Source: a virus. From it: a DNA stretch of 44,523 bases. The stretch lies in the IMG/VR virus record IMGVR_UViG_3300032240_000358, positions 1 to 44,523 of that record; one strand, 5' to 3'. Positions within the stretch are counted from its first letter, which is position 1, and each line of letters begins with the position of its first letter. Below, one piece after another: positions 32,825 through 41,137 of this stretch. The notes under the pieces are model-generated. The model was not told the DNA's origin. It did not search any database and worked only from the letters and a program-made list of their open reading frames with translations. The position numbers were made by a program, and so were the translations under genes.

Positions 32825-33155
32825 GGGATACCTCTTCCGGTAAAACTTGCGGAGACTCTAGTCCTGTACCGCGTAGATTATGTAAACAGCAAAGCACAAC
32901 ATTGTCTGTCAACGCTAGAAACTTATGCCGACACCCAGCCGGGATAGTAATGACTGCTGGGGCATGGTGGTCTCCAGTAACTACATCATCCTGCCATACA
33001 CGCACTGACCCGCTAGAAACCAACGTGATGTGGTCATGGACATGGACGTGCTGAACTACGATTGAGTTGGCTTTATCGACTGTATAAGCGCGCACCCAGA
33101 TGTCGTCTACCTCAGCAAACTCTACGTAGTTAGGTGGGATTTTTTGTAAGTTCAT
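32811..33155 (-). CDS. Cupin-domain protein
   Basis: This 114-residue protein is a single cupin barrel. Motif 1 reads QHVHVHDHITLVSSG (His36, His38, His40/His42, Gly49) and motif 2 reads IPAGCRHKF (Pro72, Gly74, His77). The His-rich motif 1 could hold a metal. Phage cupins occur among tail and virion genes, where they are thought to be structural or to modify sugars. No partner enzyme is seen, so a role in tail assembly or receptor interaction is only a guess. It overlaps the next gene by 14 bases. Confidence 0.8.
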   Translation of the reverse strand: MNLQKIPPNYVEFAEVDDIWVRAYTVDKANSIVVQHVHVHDHITLVSSGSVRVWQDDVVTGDHHAPAVITIPAGCRHKFLALTDNVVLCCLHNLRGTGLESPQVLPEEVSHAHI

Positions 33156-33157
33156 AG

Positions 33158-33829
33158 TTAAGCTGGAAGGGCTGAAACAAAGCTTAGTGTAGCAACCACT
33201 GAAGCGGTTGACGGGCGAACTGGGCCGGTAGCAGCAGCATAGGTTTGGATTGTCACGGCGGCATTAGTGGTTGACCAGTAAATTTGGACATAGTCATTAG
33301 CAGCCATACTCAAGTAGTAGTTCCAGCCAAAGATACCATGACCCTCGTTACCTGCCCCTGCGGACTTTCTAGCTGGGATAGATATAAGACCTGTTGAGCC
33401 AGTTATATCTGCAGAGGAACCACCATCATTGCCTTGGCGCAACCAAATACTAACGTCCTGTTGTGCATTGTCCGTATTTTGAATTTGCACGCTAAACTGC
33501 AAATTGTAGATACCAGAATTGACCACACGGATTTTTGAGGTATCCAGACTGACTTGGTTGCTAAAGTCCGTAGTAGACAGCTGCATCAAGGTAGCTGTGT
33601 TAGCCGTTGTAGTCTGACTACTATAGCTTGAGAAGGCCCCGTAGGGGTTGCTTATAAACCGCCCACCGTTGCCTGCTAATAATGACTGCGTGAAGTTATC
33701 CAACTGTGCAAAGTACAGTCGGAGAATATTATTCTCTTCGTCAATCATTTTCGGGTCATATGCAGGCGTAGCCGAAGGTAGCCGGGGGGCTACTGTAGGA
33801 CGTACCGTCAACGTGTTAGTTGTAGCCAT
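33158..33829 (-). CDS. Jelly-roll (C1q/TNF-like) tail-associated protein
   Basis: In this 223-residue protein, residues 1-60 are Pro/Thr-rich then helical (ENNILRLYFAQLDNFTQSLLAG), a possible attachment segment. Residues about 75-215 look like an all-beta jelly roll: DTSKIRVVNSGIYNLQFSVQI, DVSIWLRQGN and the late YYLSMAANDYVQIYWSTTNAAVTIQ with ANDYVQIYW typical of C1q/TNF-like trimers found in phage fibres and baseplates. It lies between the large tail protein and the cupin. A trimeric tail appendage is likely. Fold is inferred from the strand pattern. Confidence 0.65.
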   Translation of the reverse strand: MATTNTLTVRPTVAPRLPSATPAYDPKMIDEENNILRLYFAQLDNFTQSLLAGNGGRFISNPYGAFSSYSSQTTTANTATLMQLSTTDFSNQVSLDTSKIRVVNSGIYNLQFSVQIQNTDNAQQDVSIWLRQGNDGGSSADITGSTGLISIPARKSAGAGNEGHGIFGWNYYLSMAANDYVQIYWSTTNAAVTIQTYAAATGPVRPSTASVVATLSFVSALPA

Positions 33830-36276
33830 TACCCGCCCCTCCGTCCATCAGGCCGTATATCAATACGTGGAGCGCCTAGCTGCCATTGGGTACCTTTAAC
33901 ATTACAAGCAATCCGCATAGACATCTGCCGCCCCCGAACGCGGATGTTAAGTTGGCCCGTAAAAATATCGGGGTCTTGCGGATAGACATAAAGAGGGGAA
34001 ACCCCGTCCTTAGCCGTGTTCACTGTCTGCGTTCCATTTGCGCTAGTCCCACCAATGGAAACTGGGTCATTATATGAGGAACCAGAGTTTTGCAGTGGCT
34101 GAAGTTGTATAGTCAAACTTGGTTGTGAACCGTCTGTAGAGCCACGGAAAGTTAAATCTGGCAATAGCCGCCACACAAACGCAAAGTTGTGCCCATCGCC
34201 AATATCAAACTGGGAAGTAGTAATTGAAGAGTTTATGGCAACAGCAGGAAGAGTAGTCCCGTCATCAACACCGTATTCGTGATACACCAAGTTGTTTGAG
34301 TACGTAGCTGCTATAGGGTAATCCCTTAGAGATGAATCAAGCCATGCTGTACGCTGCATAGAGCCATAATACCAAACATCTTCCACGTAGTTGTACACCA
34401 CATACCGATCAATCCTTGGTACGCCATTATCCTTTGGTGCATTTTCTGTGCAGTAAAACCACCAGACTTCATTAAAGCCTTCGTTGGTGCTAGCAAAAAT
34501 TTGACTGAACTGAGTACGATCTATGTCATCGTAAATAAATTGACGTAAGTCACAACGTAGAGTTTGAACCCGCCCGTCGTATTTATAGAACTTGTCCTGT
34601 CCCATCCAGTACGCCGAACCATTAGTGTAGGCGGCGGCATTAATACTAACAATGGAAATATTGTCTGACAGAATTTGAGAACTCCAGACATATGGCGCAC
34701 CCAAATACTGTAGGGAGTAAAGCGCAGCATCGGTAAAAACCAGAATCTCTTGGCGTGACTGCAATACTGCTCGAATGTTTGATCCATGCGATAAGCGAAT
34801 ACTGCCTGCTTGATTTGTAGCTGAAGGCGTCCAGTTAGTTAAACTTTCTTGGTCAGACCAGCGTATCACCATCGGGTCATAAGTCGTACTAAGGTATTCA
34901 TTAGTACCAAAAGCAAACGTAAACCTACTTGCATCGGACACAAGCAAAGTATTTTGGGAAAGGGGTACATTAGACGCGCCAGTTAGCGAGGATACCGGTA
35001 TAGCGCGGATGGAAATTGTCTGCGTACCAGACCCCGCAGAGGATGTTATTATTACAGTGACTGCGCCCATAGTAGTGCTGGATATTGAACCGCCCCCACT
35101 AACTGTATAAGTACCGGCCCCACCTGTACCCGTACCAAACGCCGTTATAGTGCCAAGGGATAGTTGGTTATCCCCAGTCCCTGTATAGTAATAGATCGAC
35201 ATCCCAACTGCCAAAGTACCGGTAACGGAATACACAGTCAGTGTAGTTCCTGAGCAACTAGCAAACGGATAAATAACTTCTGACCCAACTGACAAATTAA
35301 ATGTAGTCGATGTTAAGTACCGTACATAGTACACAGTATACGGAGCCAAAGGCAGCGGTAGTGCAGCTACTGTAGGTGCAGTAGCTGTAGTCTCAAACAT
35401 AATGGCTGTACCATCAGGTATAGGCGTGGTTGTGTTAGAAGTAAGTGTTACAACAGCAGGCGCAGTACTGGCCCCGTTAGATATTGTTACCGTAGTGGGA
35501 GCCGATAATGTAGGAGACGTAACAGCGTTCCACAAATACATAGCTCCCTTTTTTGGACCAAATAGTAAATTTTCACCAAAGTTATATTGAGTCCATAGCT
35601 TTGTTGTGGTGGGGATCGCCGTTGTTACTATACCTCCCCATGTACCATCATTCCAATTTCCATCCCCCCAAGCTGTAGTCGTATTACTAGTGGTAGTGCC
35701 TACATTAAGCAAATAAGCGGCAAAAGAATTTGCCCCTCCACCACCGGTATAAGTCCCAGTACCAGTAGTAGCAGTAGTTCCTGAATCGACTGTATAAGTA
35801 GTATTAGATGGGGTGCTAACTATTTTATATTGTCCATTTAACGTAATACCGTGGAATAGCGTCATCCCCGAAAAAATAACATAGTCACCGCTATAAGGGT
35901 GGTATGTGTTATCAGTTATAGTAACTATAGAAGACCCAATGGTTACACTCAAAGGCCCAGAAGCAAGGGCATGTGAACTAATGATGGGTGTTACATCATA
36001 GTAAGCGTCGGTTTTGTTATCCGTCTGTTGACTGATATAGAACTTTACTTCTGAGCCTACACCAATAAGATTAGCTTCTGCTAATGTTGTCCAGTTCCAC
36101 AGTGAACGACATAAGCCCGTGTAAGTATTCGGTGAAATTTGCTGCCAGCCACCAATCTTTTCTGGCGTGCCTTGCCGAAACCGAACTAAGTTAGACTCAT
36201 AGTAACCGCCCTCGTTGGTGTAGCGAGTGTTTTCCCGGTTGACCCCGGGCTTGAGGGTGATCTTTTGTAAAGGCAT
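33829..36276 (-). CDS. Large tail structural protein, nozzle-like candidate
   Basis: This 815-residue protein begins MPLQKITLKPGVNREN and continues VRFRQGTPEKIGGWQQIS, a start shared by many podovirus-like tail proteins. Residues about 25-215 and 430-815 look like beta-propeller or barrel blades (SLWNWTT, ILVFTDAALYSLQYLGAPYVW, YWMGQDKFYKYDGRV). Residues about 215-420 are a Thr/Gly-rich insertion with Ig-like repeats, including GTGTGGAGTYTVSGGG, a fragment typical of phage adhesin domains. By size and place it may be the tail nozzle (gp12-like) or a DNA-stabilising tail protein. The specific assignment is uncertain. Confidence 0.65.
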   Translation of the reverse strand: MPLQKITLKPGVNRENTRYTNEGGYYESNLVRFRQGTPEKIGGWQQISPNTYTGLCRSLWNWTTLAEANLIGVGSEVKFYISQQTDNKTDAYYDVTPIISSHALASGPLSVTIGSSIVTITDNTYHPYSGDYVIFSGMTLFHGITLNGQYKIVSTPSNTTYTVDSGTTATTGTGTYTGGGGANSFAAYLLNVGTTTSNTTTAWGDGNWNDGTWGGIVTTAIPTTTKLWTQYNFGENLLFGPKKGAMYLWNAVTSPTLSAPTTVTISNGASTAPAVVTLTSNTTTPIPDGTAIMFETTATAPTVAALPLPLAPYTVYYVRYLTSTTFNLSVGSEVIYPFASCSGTTLTVYSVTGTLAVGMSIYYYTGTGDNQLSLGTITAFGTGTGGAGTYTVSGGGSISSTTMGAVTVIITSSAGSGTQTISIRAIPVSSLTGASNVPLSQNTLLVSDASRFTFAFGTNEYLSTTYDPMVIRWSDQESLTNWTPSATNQAGSIRLSHGSNIRAVLQSRQEILVFTDAALYSLQYLGAPYVWSSQILSDNISIVSINAAAYTNGSAYWMGQDKFYKYDGRVQTLRCDLRQFIYDDIDRTQFSQIFASTNEGFNEVWWFYCTENAPKDNGVPRIDRYVVYNYVEDVWYYGSMQRTAWLDSSLRDYPIAATYSNNLVYHEYGVDDGTTLPAVAINSSITTSQFDIGDGHNFAFVWRLLPDLTFRGSTDGSQPSLTIQLQPLQNSGSSYNDPVSIGGTSANGTQTVNTAKDGVSPLYVYPQDPDIFTGQLNIRVRGRQMSMRIACNVKGTQWQLGAPRIDIRPDGRRGG

Positions 36277-36294
36277 GGCTCATTTTCCCACGGA

Positions 36295-36717
36295 TCAGGC
36301 AAATGCGCGAGTGCCTGTTTTGTCAATGATAAGCGCTTGTCGGCGGGGTTTCAACGCTGTAGTATTGGGTACGCTGATGTGCGTCCAAGCATCAAACTCG
36401 CGAATGATTTGGTCAAAGGGAAGATTGGCTGCAAGGATTGCACGCACCACCTGATCGGGGGTCATTCCGGGAACACGGATGTCCGCAGCACAGCCCACTC
36501 GATGTTGGGACGTATCTTTAGAACCAACGGCGTCGTTGACCGCTTTAGATCGGAAGGCGGAGTTGACCATGATGGGTTTACCTCCAAGCGCCACCTTGAC
36601 CAACTCCAGAAACTCAGCCAGTCGTTGAAGATTTGCACATTCTGCATCATTGGGTGTATTGTCAAACTCACGGTGGTCAGTATGAGTCAGTTCAGAAAGG
36701 GTGAAATTGGGCGTCAT
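36295..36717 (-). CDS. Endolysin, M15 peptidase (D-Ala-D-Ala carboxypeptidase-like)
   Basis: This 140-residue endolysin matches the compact M15 peptidase fold: NSAFRSKAVNDAVGS at 52-66, SQHRVGCAADIRV at 70-82 with zinc ligands His72 and Asp79, and WTHISV at 111-116 with His113. It should cleave peptide cross-links in peptidoglycan. It has no signal peptide or TM segment, so it depends on the holin encoded immediately upstream, whose stop overlaps its ATG (ATGA). Lysis genes placed inside the tail gene block are usual for this type of phage. Confidence 0.92.
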   Translation of the reverse strand: MTPNFTLSELTHTDHREFDNTPNDAECANLQRLAEFLELVKVALGGKPIMVNSAFRSKAVNDAVGSKDTSQHRVGCAADIRVPGMTPDQVVRAILAANLPFDQIIREFDAWTHISVPNTTALKPRRQALIIDKTGTRAFA

Positions 36718-37118
36718 TTTGTCTTCATCGCAATGATGTTTTCAAGCGTTTTGCCACCAAAGTACGCCGACATAATGAGCATACCCCATTGACCAAGTAG
36801 GTTAACGTAACCTTCATTGGCGTTGTAACCAAAAGCTGACATAAGCGCAAACAGAAAATAACCAACAAAAATAGCGACAAGAGACAAAGGACGAATGTTT
36901 TTATTAAGCCAGCTATCAGTTGCATCATCAGCTTTCCAACGCTCAGTAACATTGTTTTGCTCCGTTTTGTAAATATCAGTCTCGTTTGCCATCTTGGCAA
37001 GTTCGCCATTTTGAGCAAGCGTTGCCAATTCTAATTGCGCCTTAGCTTTGGCTTCAGGGTCAGGAATCAGTTTGTCAATCAGCTTGTTGCCAATACCTAA
37101 AATTGAATCAAGTAACAT
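36714..37118 (-). CDS. Holin (3TM/GTA-type)
   Basis: This 134-residue protein has an N-terminal amphipathic segment (LDSILGIGNKLIDKLIPD), a charged helical middle (AKAKAQLELATLAQNG) and, after WLNKNIRPLSL, two hydrophobic helices at about 78-97 and 105-120 (NLLGQWGMLIMSAYFGG). This arrangement fits the Holin_3TM/GTA holin family. It would form membrane pores that time lysis and release the endolysin encoded next. The gene is four-base coupled to the endolysin and two bases after the upstream membrane protein. Confidence 0.85.
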   Translation of the reverse strand: MLLDSILGIGNKLIDKLIPDPEAKAKAQLELATLAQNGELAKMANETDIYKTEQNNVTERWKADDATDSWLNKNIRPLSLVAIFVGYFLFALMSAFGYNANEGYVNLLGQWGMLIMSAYFGGKTLENIIAMKTK

Positions 37119-37120
37119 GA

Positions 37121-37591
37121 TTACCTCCGCATAAAATCAACGTATTCCATAGTACCCCAAGCCACTAGGGTAATTACTAACGCAATCAAAGCCACCAGTA
37201 GCACCATCTCAATGGCCTCGCCGATTTCTTTCTTGCGCTTGGCGGCTACCTTTTCAGCCTCAATTTCATCTGCTTTTTGTTGTGCCACGATTCGGTTCCT
37301 TTCCCGCAGAAAGTCCATCCAAAGATTAGTCTTGCCGCGCCGCATGAAGGATTTTTTAATCTCCTCCTCAATCTGCTGCATCTCTTCTGCAAGCTGAATA
37401 AACTGCATCGCCTGCGAGTTTACCGACTGAAACGCTTTCTTGGTAGGCTTGGCCTTCTCCTTCATCACTGCATCTTTGGCATCAAAGAATTGATGAAAAA
37501 GTTCGGAGGCGTCCTTCCCTAGCGCGATGGCCTGTTTGACCCCTGCTATCGTAGCCCGCGCGGTGGCGATGAGCGTGATGGGGTCGATCAT
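37121..37591 (-). CDS. C-tail anchored coiled-coil membrane protein in lysis cassette
   Basis: This 156-residue protein has a helical N-terminal segment (ITLIATARATIAGVKQAIALGKDASELF), a long charged coiled coil (about 60-125) and one transmembrane helix near the C-terminus (about 128-146, EMVLLVALIALVITLVAWG). The order coiled coil then C-terminal TM is opposite to classical i-spanins, whose TM is at the N-terminus. Its place directly before holin and endolysin suggests a lysis accessory. Virion or superinfection-exclusion roles remain possible. Confidence 0.6.
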   Translation of the reverse strand: MIDPITLIATARATIAGVKQAIALGKDASELFHQFFDAKDAVMKEKAKPTKKAFQSVNSQAMQFIQLAEEMQQIEEEIKKSFMRRGKTNLWMDFLRERNRIVAQQKADEIEAEKVAAKRKKEIGEAIEMVLLVALIALVITLVAWGTMEYVDFMRR

Positions 37592-37594
37592 GAT

Positions 37595-38662
37595 CTATGG
37601 GAAAACACCGTATGCAGACACAGGTACACCGACAGTGAACGCTGTAAGCCCAACTGCTACAAATAGACCAGAAGAATTAACTGTTACATCTTGCATCATA
37701 GAAGGGGAAGTTGACCCATTCATTAATGCTGGTGTAATCCATGTAGTCCCGTCAGTTGACGTAGCGTACAAAGGTGCGTTAGTAGAGTCATACCCAACTG
37801 CTACAAATTTCCCAGAAGAGTTAACTGTTACACTATACATATACGCCGCAGTAGTTGATCCGTTCATGAGTGCTGGCGTAGTCCATGTAGACCCATTAGA
37901 CGATGTGGCATATACAGGGTAACCACTACCGTTGTACCCAACAGCTACAAATAGCCCAGAAGAATTAACTGTTACACCATACATAAGGGCAGTGGCAGTT
38001 GACCCATTCATTAATGCTGGTGTAGTCCATGTAGTCCCGTCAGTTGACGTAGCGTACAAAGGGTAACTACTAGCATTGTACCCAACAGCTACAAATAGAC
38101 TAGAAGAGTTAACTGTTACACTTGCCATTGAAGCCCTAACAGTAGACCCATTCATTGCTGCTGGTGTAGTCCATGTAGACCCATTAGCTGATGCAGCAAA
38201 TATGGGTTGATTAGTACTACCGTTTCCAACTGCTACAAATAATGAAAGTCCGGGATCAAATACTACATCCCGTATAACTGCAATTGCAGATGAACCGGCC
38301 ATGCGTGCTGGTGTACTCCATGTATACCCATTAGAAGACGTGGCATACAAAGGCGCGTTAGTATTATCTCTTCCAACTGCTACAAATATCACAGGGGAAG
38401 CCGTTACACTTACCATATTGGCGACTGCGGATGAACTATTCATACGTGCTGGTGTACTCCATGTATACCCGTCATTTGACGTAGCGTACAAAGGTGCGAT
38501 AGAAGAGTCAACTCCAACAGCTACAAATAAGCCAGACGAATTTCTTACTGTTACAGCCTGTATATTGGCATAGGTAGTTGACCCATTCATTGACGCAGGC
38601 GTAGTAAAATTATTTACCCCCTGTTGAGAAGTGTAGCCAAGCGTACGCGCAGCGAAAGTCAT
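37595..38662 (-). CDS. Seven-bladed repeat propeller tail fibre protein
   Basis: The protein has 355 residues. The start is the ATG at 38660-38662, preceded by AAGGA and overlapping the upstream stop (ATGA); an upstream TTG is less likely. Six complete blades of 47-49 residues follow one pattern: LFVAVG, PLYATS, TDGTTWTTP, ALMNGST, VTVNSSG. The S-x-(D/N)-G-x-T-W element resembles an Asp-box of sialidase-type propellers. The N-terminal 44 residues are the second half of a blade and the C-terminal 23 residues the first half, so the ends would close a seventh blade by velcro. A receptor-binding or adhesin role at the tail tip is likely. Confidence 0.8.
   Translation of the reverse strand: MTFAARTLGYTSQQGVNNFTTPASMNGSTTYANIQAVTVRNSSGLFVAVGVDSSIAPLYATSNDGYTWSTPARMNSSSAVANMVSVTASPVIFVAVGRDNTNAPLYATSSNGYTWSTPARMAGSSAIAVIRDVVFDPGLSLFVAVGNGSTNQPIFAASANGSTWTTPAAMNGSTVRASMASVTVNSSSLFVAVGYNASSYPLYATSTDGTTWTTPALMNGSTATALMYGVTVNSSGLFVAVGYNGSGYPVYATSSNGSTWTTPALMNGSTTAAYMYSVTVNSSGKFVAVGYDSTNAPLYATSTDGTTWITPALMNGSTSPSMMQDVTVNSSGLFVAVGLTAFTVGVPVSAYGVFP
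37700..38600 (-). repeat. Tandem 144-base coding repeats
   Basis: Six units of about 144 bases encode the propeller blades. Identity between some units is very high: bases 37710-37774 and 37998-38062 differ at one position of 65, at an offset of exactly two units. Other units are more diverged, especially the upstream (N-terminal) ones. The pattern indicates recent unit duplication or gene conversion and the potential to gain or lose blades by recombination. Confidence 0.9.
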
Positions 38663-39507
38663 GCAAATCCTTTTGATAAAGAAGCATACCAATAACCCGT
38701 GGCGCTACGGTAAGTTGCTATAAGTAAGTCTACAGCATTAGCCCCAGTGCTAAGAGTCTGTATCAAGCCACCAGCCCATTTAAAACTACTAGGCCAAGTC
38801 ATGGTGCGACTACCTGTAGCATCTTGGGTAATAAACCAGTTGATGGTTTGCCCATCGTTAAGGTTTGAAAAAGTTGGCGCAACAGTTACGTTAGCTGTGA
38901 AAGTAGTAGTAAACACATTGGACAGAGCGCAATTAACTGCCATTGCTGTAGCCGAGAACGTAACATCAACAGGGGCAGTAGCCGCAGAGCCACTCAAGCT
39001 TAGAGTAGTAAAAGAAGCAGCCCCGCCTGTACTAGCAATTTTTACGTAGTCTGAACCGTTCCAAGCAACGACGGCTTTTTCGCCGTCAACCATAGTAAAA
39101 CCGGTGGTAGGAGTAACACCTCTTACAGTTAGTAAATATGGCCCGCTTACGTCGCTTCCACCTGAATTGTTGATGTAGTACCGTTTACCATTAATAGCTA
39201 AACCTGCTAAGTTAGTAACCGGCAAATTTAAAGTACGCGCTGCTGTTTTAGTTCCTGTGATATTTAGGATGGCATACTGCGCAGAACTTCCTGTAGCCCC
39301 TGTAGAAACAATGCCTGGGCTACTCGCTGTACCAGTGGTATCCACAAGTGTTACGTTACCTGACGTAATTGGTATAGTTAGGCCACCGCTAATAGCAATG
39401 TCAAGATATTCCGTAAGGGCATTATTAGTAATATTGCCCCAATTTCCAGATTCAGTGCCTGACCCAATAAGTGATAGGTCAAGATTTTTAGTATAAGTAA
39501 TTGACAT
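38659..39507 (-). CDS. Tail fibre/virion protein
   Basis: This 282-residue beta-rich protein starts MSITYTKNLDLSLIGSGTESGNWG, a pattern common at the start of environmental phage virion proteins (SxTGTExGxWG...TN). The C-terminal domain has FSNLNDGQTINWFITQD, SRTMTWPSSFKWAGG and YRSATGYWYASLSKGF, a conserved fibre tail module. Gly, Ser and Thr are abundant and there are no Cys or TM segments apart from one internal Cys. It is next to two other fibre genes, so it probably belongs to the same host-recognition apparatus. Confidence 0.72.
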   Translation of the reverse strand: MSITYTKNLDLSLIGSGTESGNWGNITNNALTEYLDIAISGGLTIPITSGNVTLVDTTGTASSPGIVSTGATGSSAQYAILNITGTKTAARTLNLPVTNLAGLAINGKRYYINNSGGSDVSGPYLLTVRGVTPTTGFTMVDGEKAVVAWNGSDYVKIASTGGAASFTTLSLSGSAATAPVDVTFSATAMAVNCALSNVFTTTFTANVTVAPTFSNLNDGQTINWFITQDATGSRTMTWPSSFKWAGGLIQTLSTGANAVDLLIATYRSATGYWYASLSKGFA

Positions 39508-39516
39508 AAGAATCCT

Positions 39517-40683
39517 TTATGGCTGAGTAATGTTAGCCCATGATGGTGTTTGACTATTATTAATAATAGCCCAACTTAAATATATCCAGCCAGAGTTATT
39601 GCCCCCATCAACTGTTCCAGACGAGTTAGTAGCTCTCCAGACCGCGCCACCTGTAGCATTGGAGTCTCGTAAAGTAATGTTGTACGCGTTGTTGGTCCCA
39701 CTTGCCGCAGAAATAGTGGCCTGTACCCCCGGCGTTGTAGCCTGCAAGTAAATTTGATTGCTGCCCGGAGTCACAAAAGAACCCACGGTGTTTGTTGTCC
39801 CAGATTGTAGCTGCAAAGTTCCGTTGGTCAAAGTCAATGCTTTGGTGGACGCCATAGTTAAAGCATTTTGAAACGCCCAAGTCCCACCTACTCCGTTAAA
39901 GTTCAACGGGCAATTAAAGGTTCTCCCCGGTGTAGTGATAGTACGCGGAGTAGCGTTGGTAGATGCAAAAATTAACCCGCTAGCTGCTGTAGCGCCATAG
40001 GTTACACCAGAAGGAATAACTAGGTCCCCAAACAGGGTGAAGTCCGAACCAGAAATGATTGTCCCAGTAAACCCAGTAAGGTCTATAGTTCTGTAATACC
40101 TATTATTTGTACCAAAAGTAATAGTATCTGACCCATTTGTAATATAAATATTTAACGCTTTAGCTTCTGTCCCAGTAGTATAGGTAGGCCCGCTAATAGT
40201 GCGAGTGCCGGTTGAGGGATTCCCCGTAACTTCAATTCTTGATGTACCTGTATAAGAGAAGTTAGTACTTGTAGCAAAACTAACTACTGTAGTATTAGTT
40301 CCATTAGCCACAATTTTTCCTGATGTGCCAAACGCAATAGACCGTGTGTTGGAATTACTAGAACTAAATATTCCTGTAGTTAATGTATAATTATTTAAAC
40401 TAAGCGTACCAGCAGTAAGCGTACAAGTGCCCGCCGCCGTGCATAACGTAGGGCTTCCAGACAGTGATAAATTTATGTCTGCCTTATTGATCGTGGTACT
40501 TAAAGATACTGCGGTAGACGTAACCGTAACTATAGCTGCTGTGCCTGAGTTAGCGTTAAAAATTACCGTATCAGCATTAGTAGGGGGGCCTGCGGGCGCG
40601 ATTACGCCAGACGTAAGTGACCAATTGTTGGTATTGACGTTATTCCAAGTGCCTGTTCCACCGACCCAATAATAGGTTGCCAT
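39517..40683 (-). CDS. Beta-helix-like adhesin, tail fibre
   Basis: The start of this 388-residue protein, ATYYWVGGTGTWNNVNTNNWS, is the signature of a group of repetitive phage and bacterial surface proteins. The body is an extended series of Thr/Ser/Gly/Asn-rich strands (LTAGTLSLNNYTLTTG, GSDFTLFGDLVIPSGV) consistent with a parallel beta-helix or solenoid. It lacks recognisable enzyme motifs. The C-terminus repeats aromatic and Asn-rich strands (NNSGWIYLSWAIINN). Receptor binding is the usual role for such proteins; the receptor is unknown. The ribosome site is GGGG at 40690-40693. Confidence 0.7.
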   Translation of the reverse strand: MATYYWVGGTGTWNNVNTNNWSLTSGVIAPAGPPTNADTVIFNANSGTAAIVTVTSTAVSLSTTINKADINLSLSGSPTLCTAAGTCTLTAGTLSLNNYTLTTGIFSSSNSNTRSIAFGTSGKIVANGTNTTVVSFATSTNFSYTGTSRIEVTGNPSTGTRTISGPTYTTGTEAKALNIYITNGSDTITFGTNNRYYRTIDLTGFTGTIISGSDFTLFGDLVIPSGVTYGATAASGLIFASTNATPRTITTPGRTFNCPLNFNGVGGTWAFQNALTMASTKALTLTNGTLQLQSGTTNTVGSFVTPGSNQIYLQATTPGVQATISAASGTNNAYNITLRDSNATGGAVWRATNSSGTVDGGNNSGWIYLSWAIINNSQTPSWANITQP

Positions 40684-40714
40684 GTTTACCCCGCAACAGG
40701 CTCATATATGGCTA

Positions 40715-41137
40715 TCAATTTGAACTCCTGATAAGCGCAGTAGTTGAGGTATTGGCTGGCATGGCGATGAGGAACGTCGTGGTTGAAGTTTTATCTGCGC
40801 CAAAGTCAAGAACCGCAATTGCGCGATTGGCTTTACTGACGTTATAGATCAGAGCGCATCTAGCCGTTACGGCCCCAGTCCAACTTACATTTGCCCAGTT
40901 AACATAGGCCACAGACCCAGAAGAACTGATAGCAACCCCGGTGAGCACTTTGCCACCTGTTAAATAACTACCTGATCCGTTAGGCACCTCATTTGTGCTG
41001 CTATATACGGTAGTAGTCTCATTCAAGTTGGCATTACCCGTATACAAAGCAATATAGATTGTGTCCGTAGACAGGTCATGGATGCCTTGATACAGCTCCT
41101 TCTTGAAGCTGGTGCATTGTGTTTGGACTATGCTCAT
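40715..41137 (-). CDS. Conserved tail-associated beta protein
   Basis: This 140-residue protein opens with a helical head (MSIVQTQCTSFKKELYQGIHDL) and continues as a beta sandwich (TIYIALYTGNANL, GKVLTGVAISSSGSVAYVNWANVSW, RAIAVLDFG, then a final strand FLIAMP). The pattern 'SFKKELYxGxHDLSTDTIYIALYTGNA' recurs among phage structural proteins placed between adaptors and fibres. Its start overlaps the adaptor gene's end by four bases. A fibre-attachment or tail hub component is inferred. Confidence 0.7.
   Translation of the reverse strand: MSIVQTQCTSFKKELYQGIHDLSTDTIYIALYTGNANLNETTTVYSSTNEVPNGSGSYLTGGKVLTGVAISSSGSVAYVNWANVSWTGAVTARCALIYNVSKANRAIAVLDFGADKTSTTTFLIAMPANTSTTALIRSSN

Noticed and set aside
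37700-38600. Regular repeats as a CRISPR array
   Set aside because: The 144-base units are in frame within a coding sequence and translate to propeller blades. There are no unique spacers between short repeats and no cas genes.
38660-38692. Upstream TTG start for the propeller protein
   Set aside because: The ATG at 38662 has AAGGA at a good distance and shows the ATGA overlap typical of this genome, while the TTG has no ribosome site.
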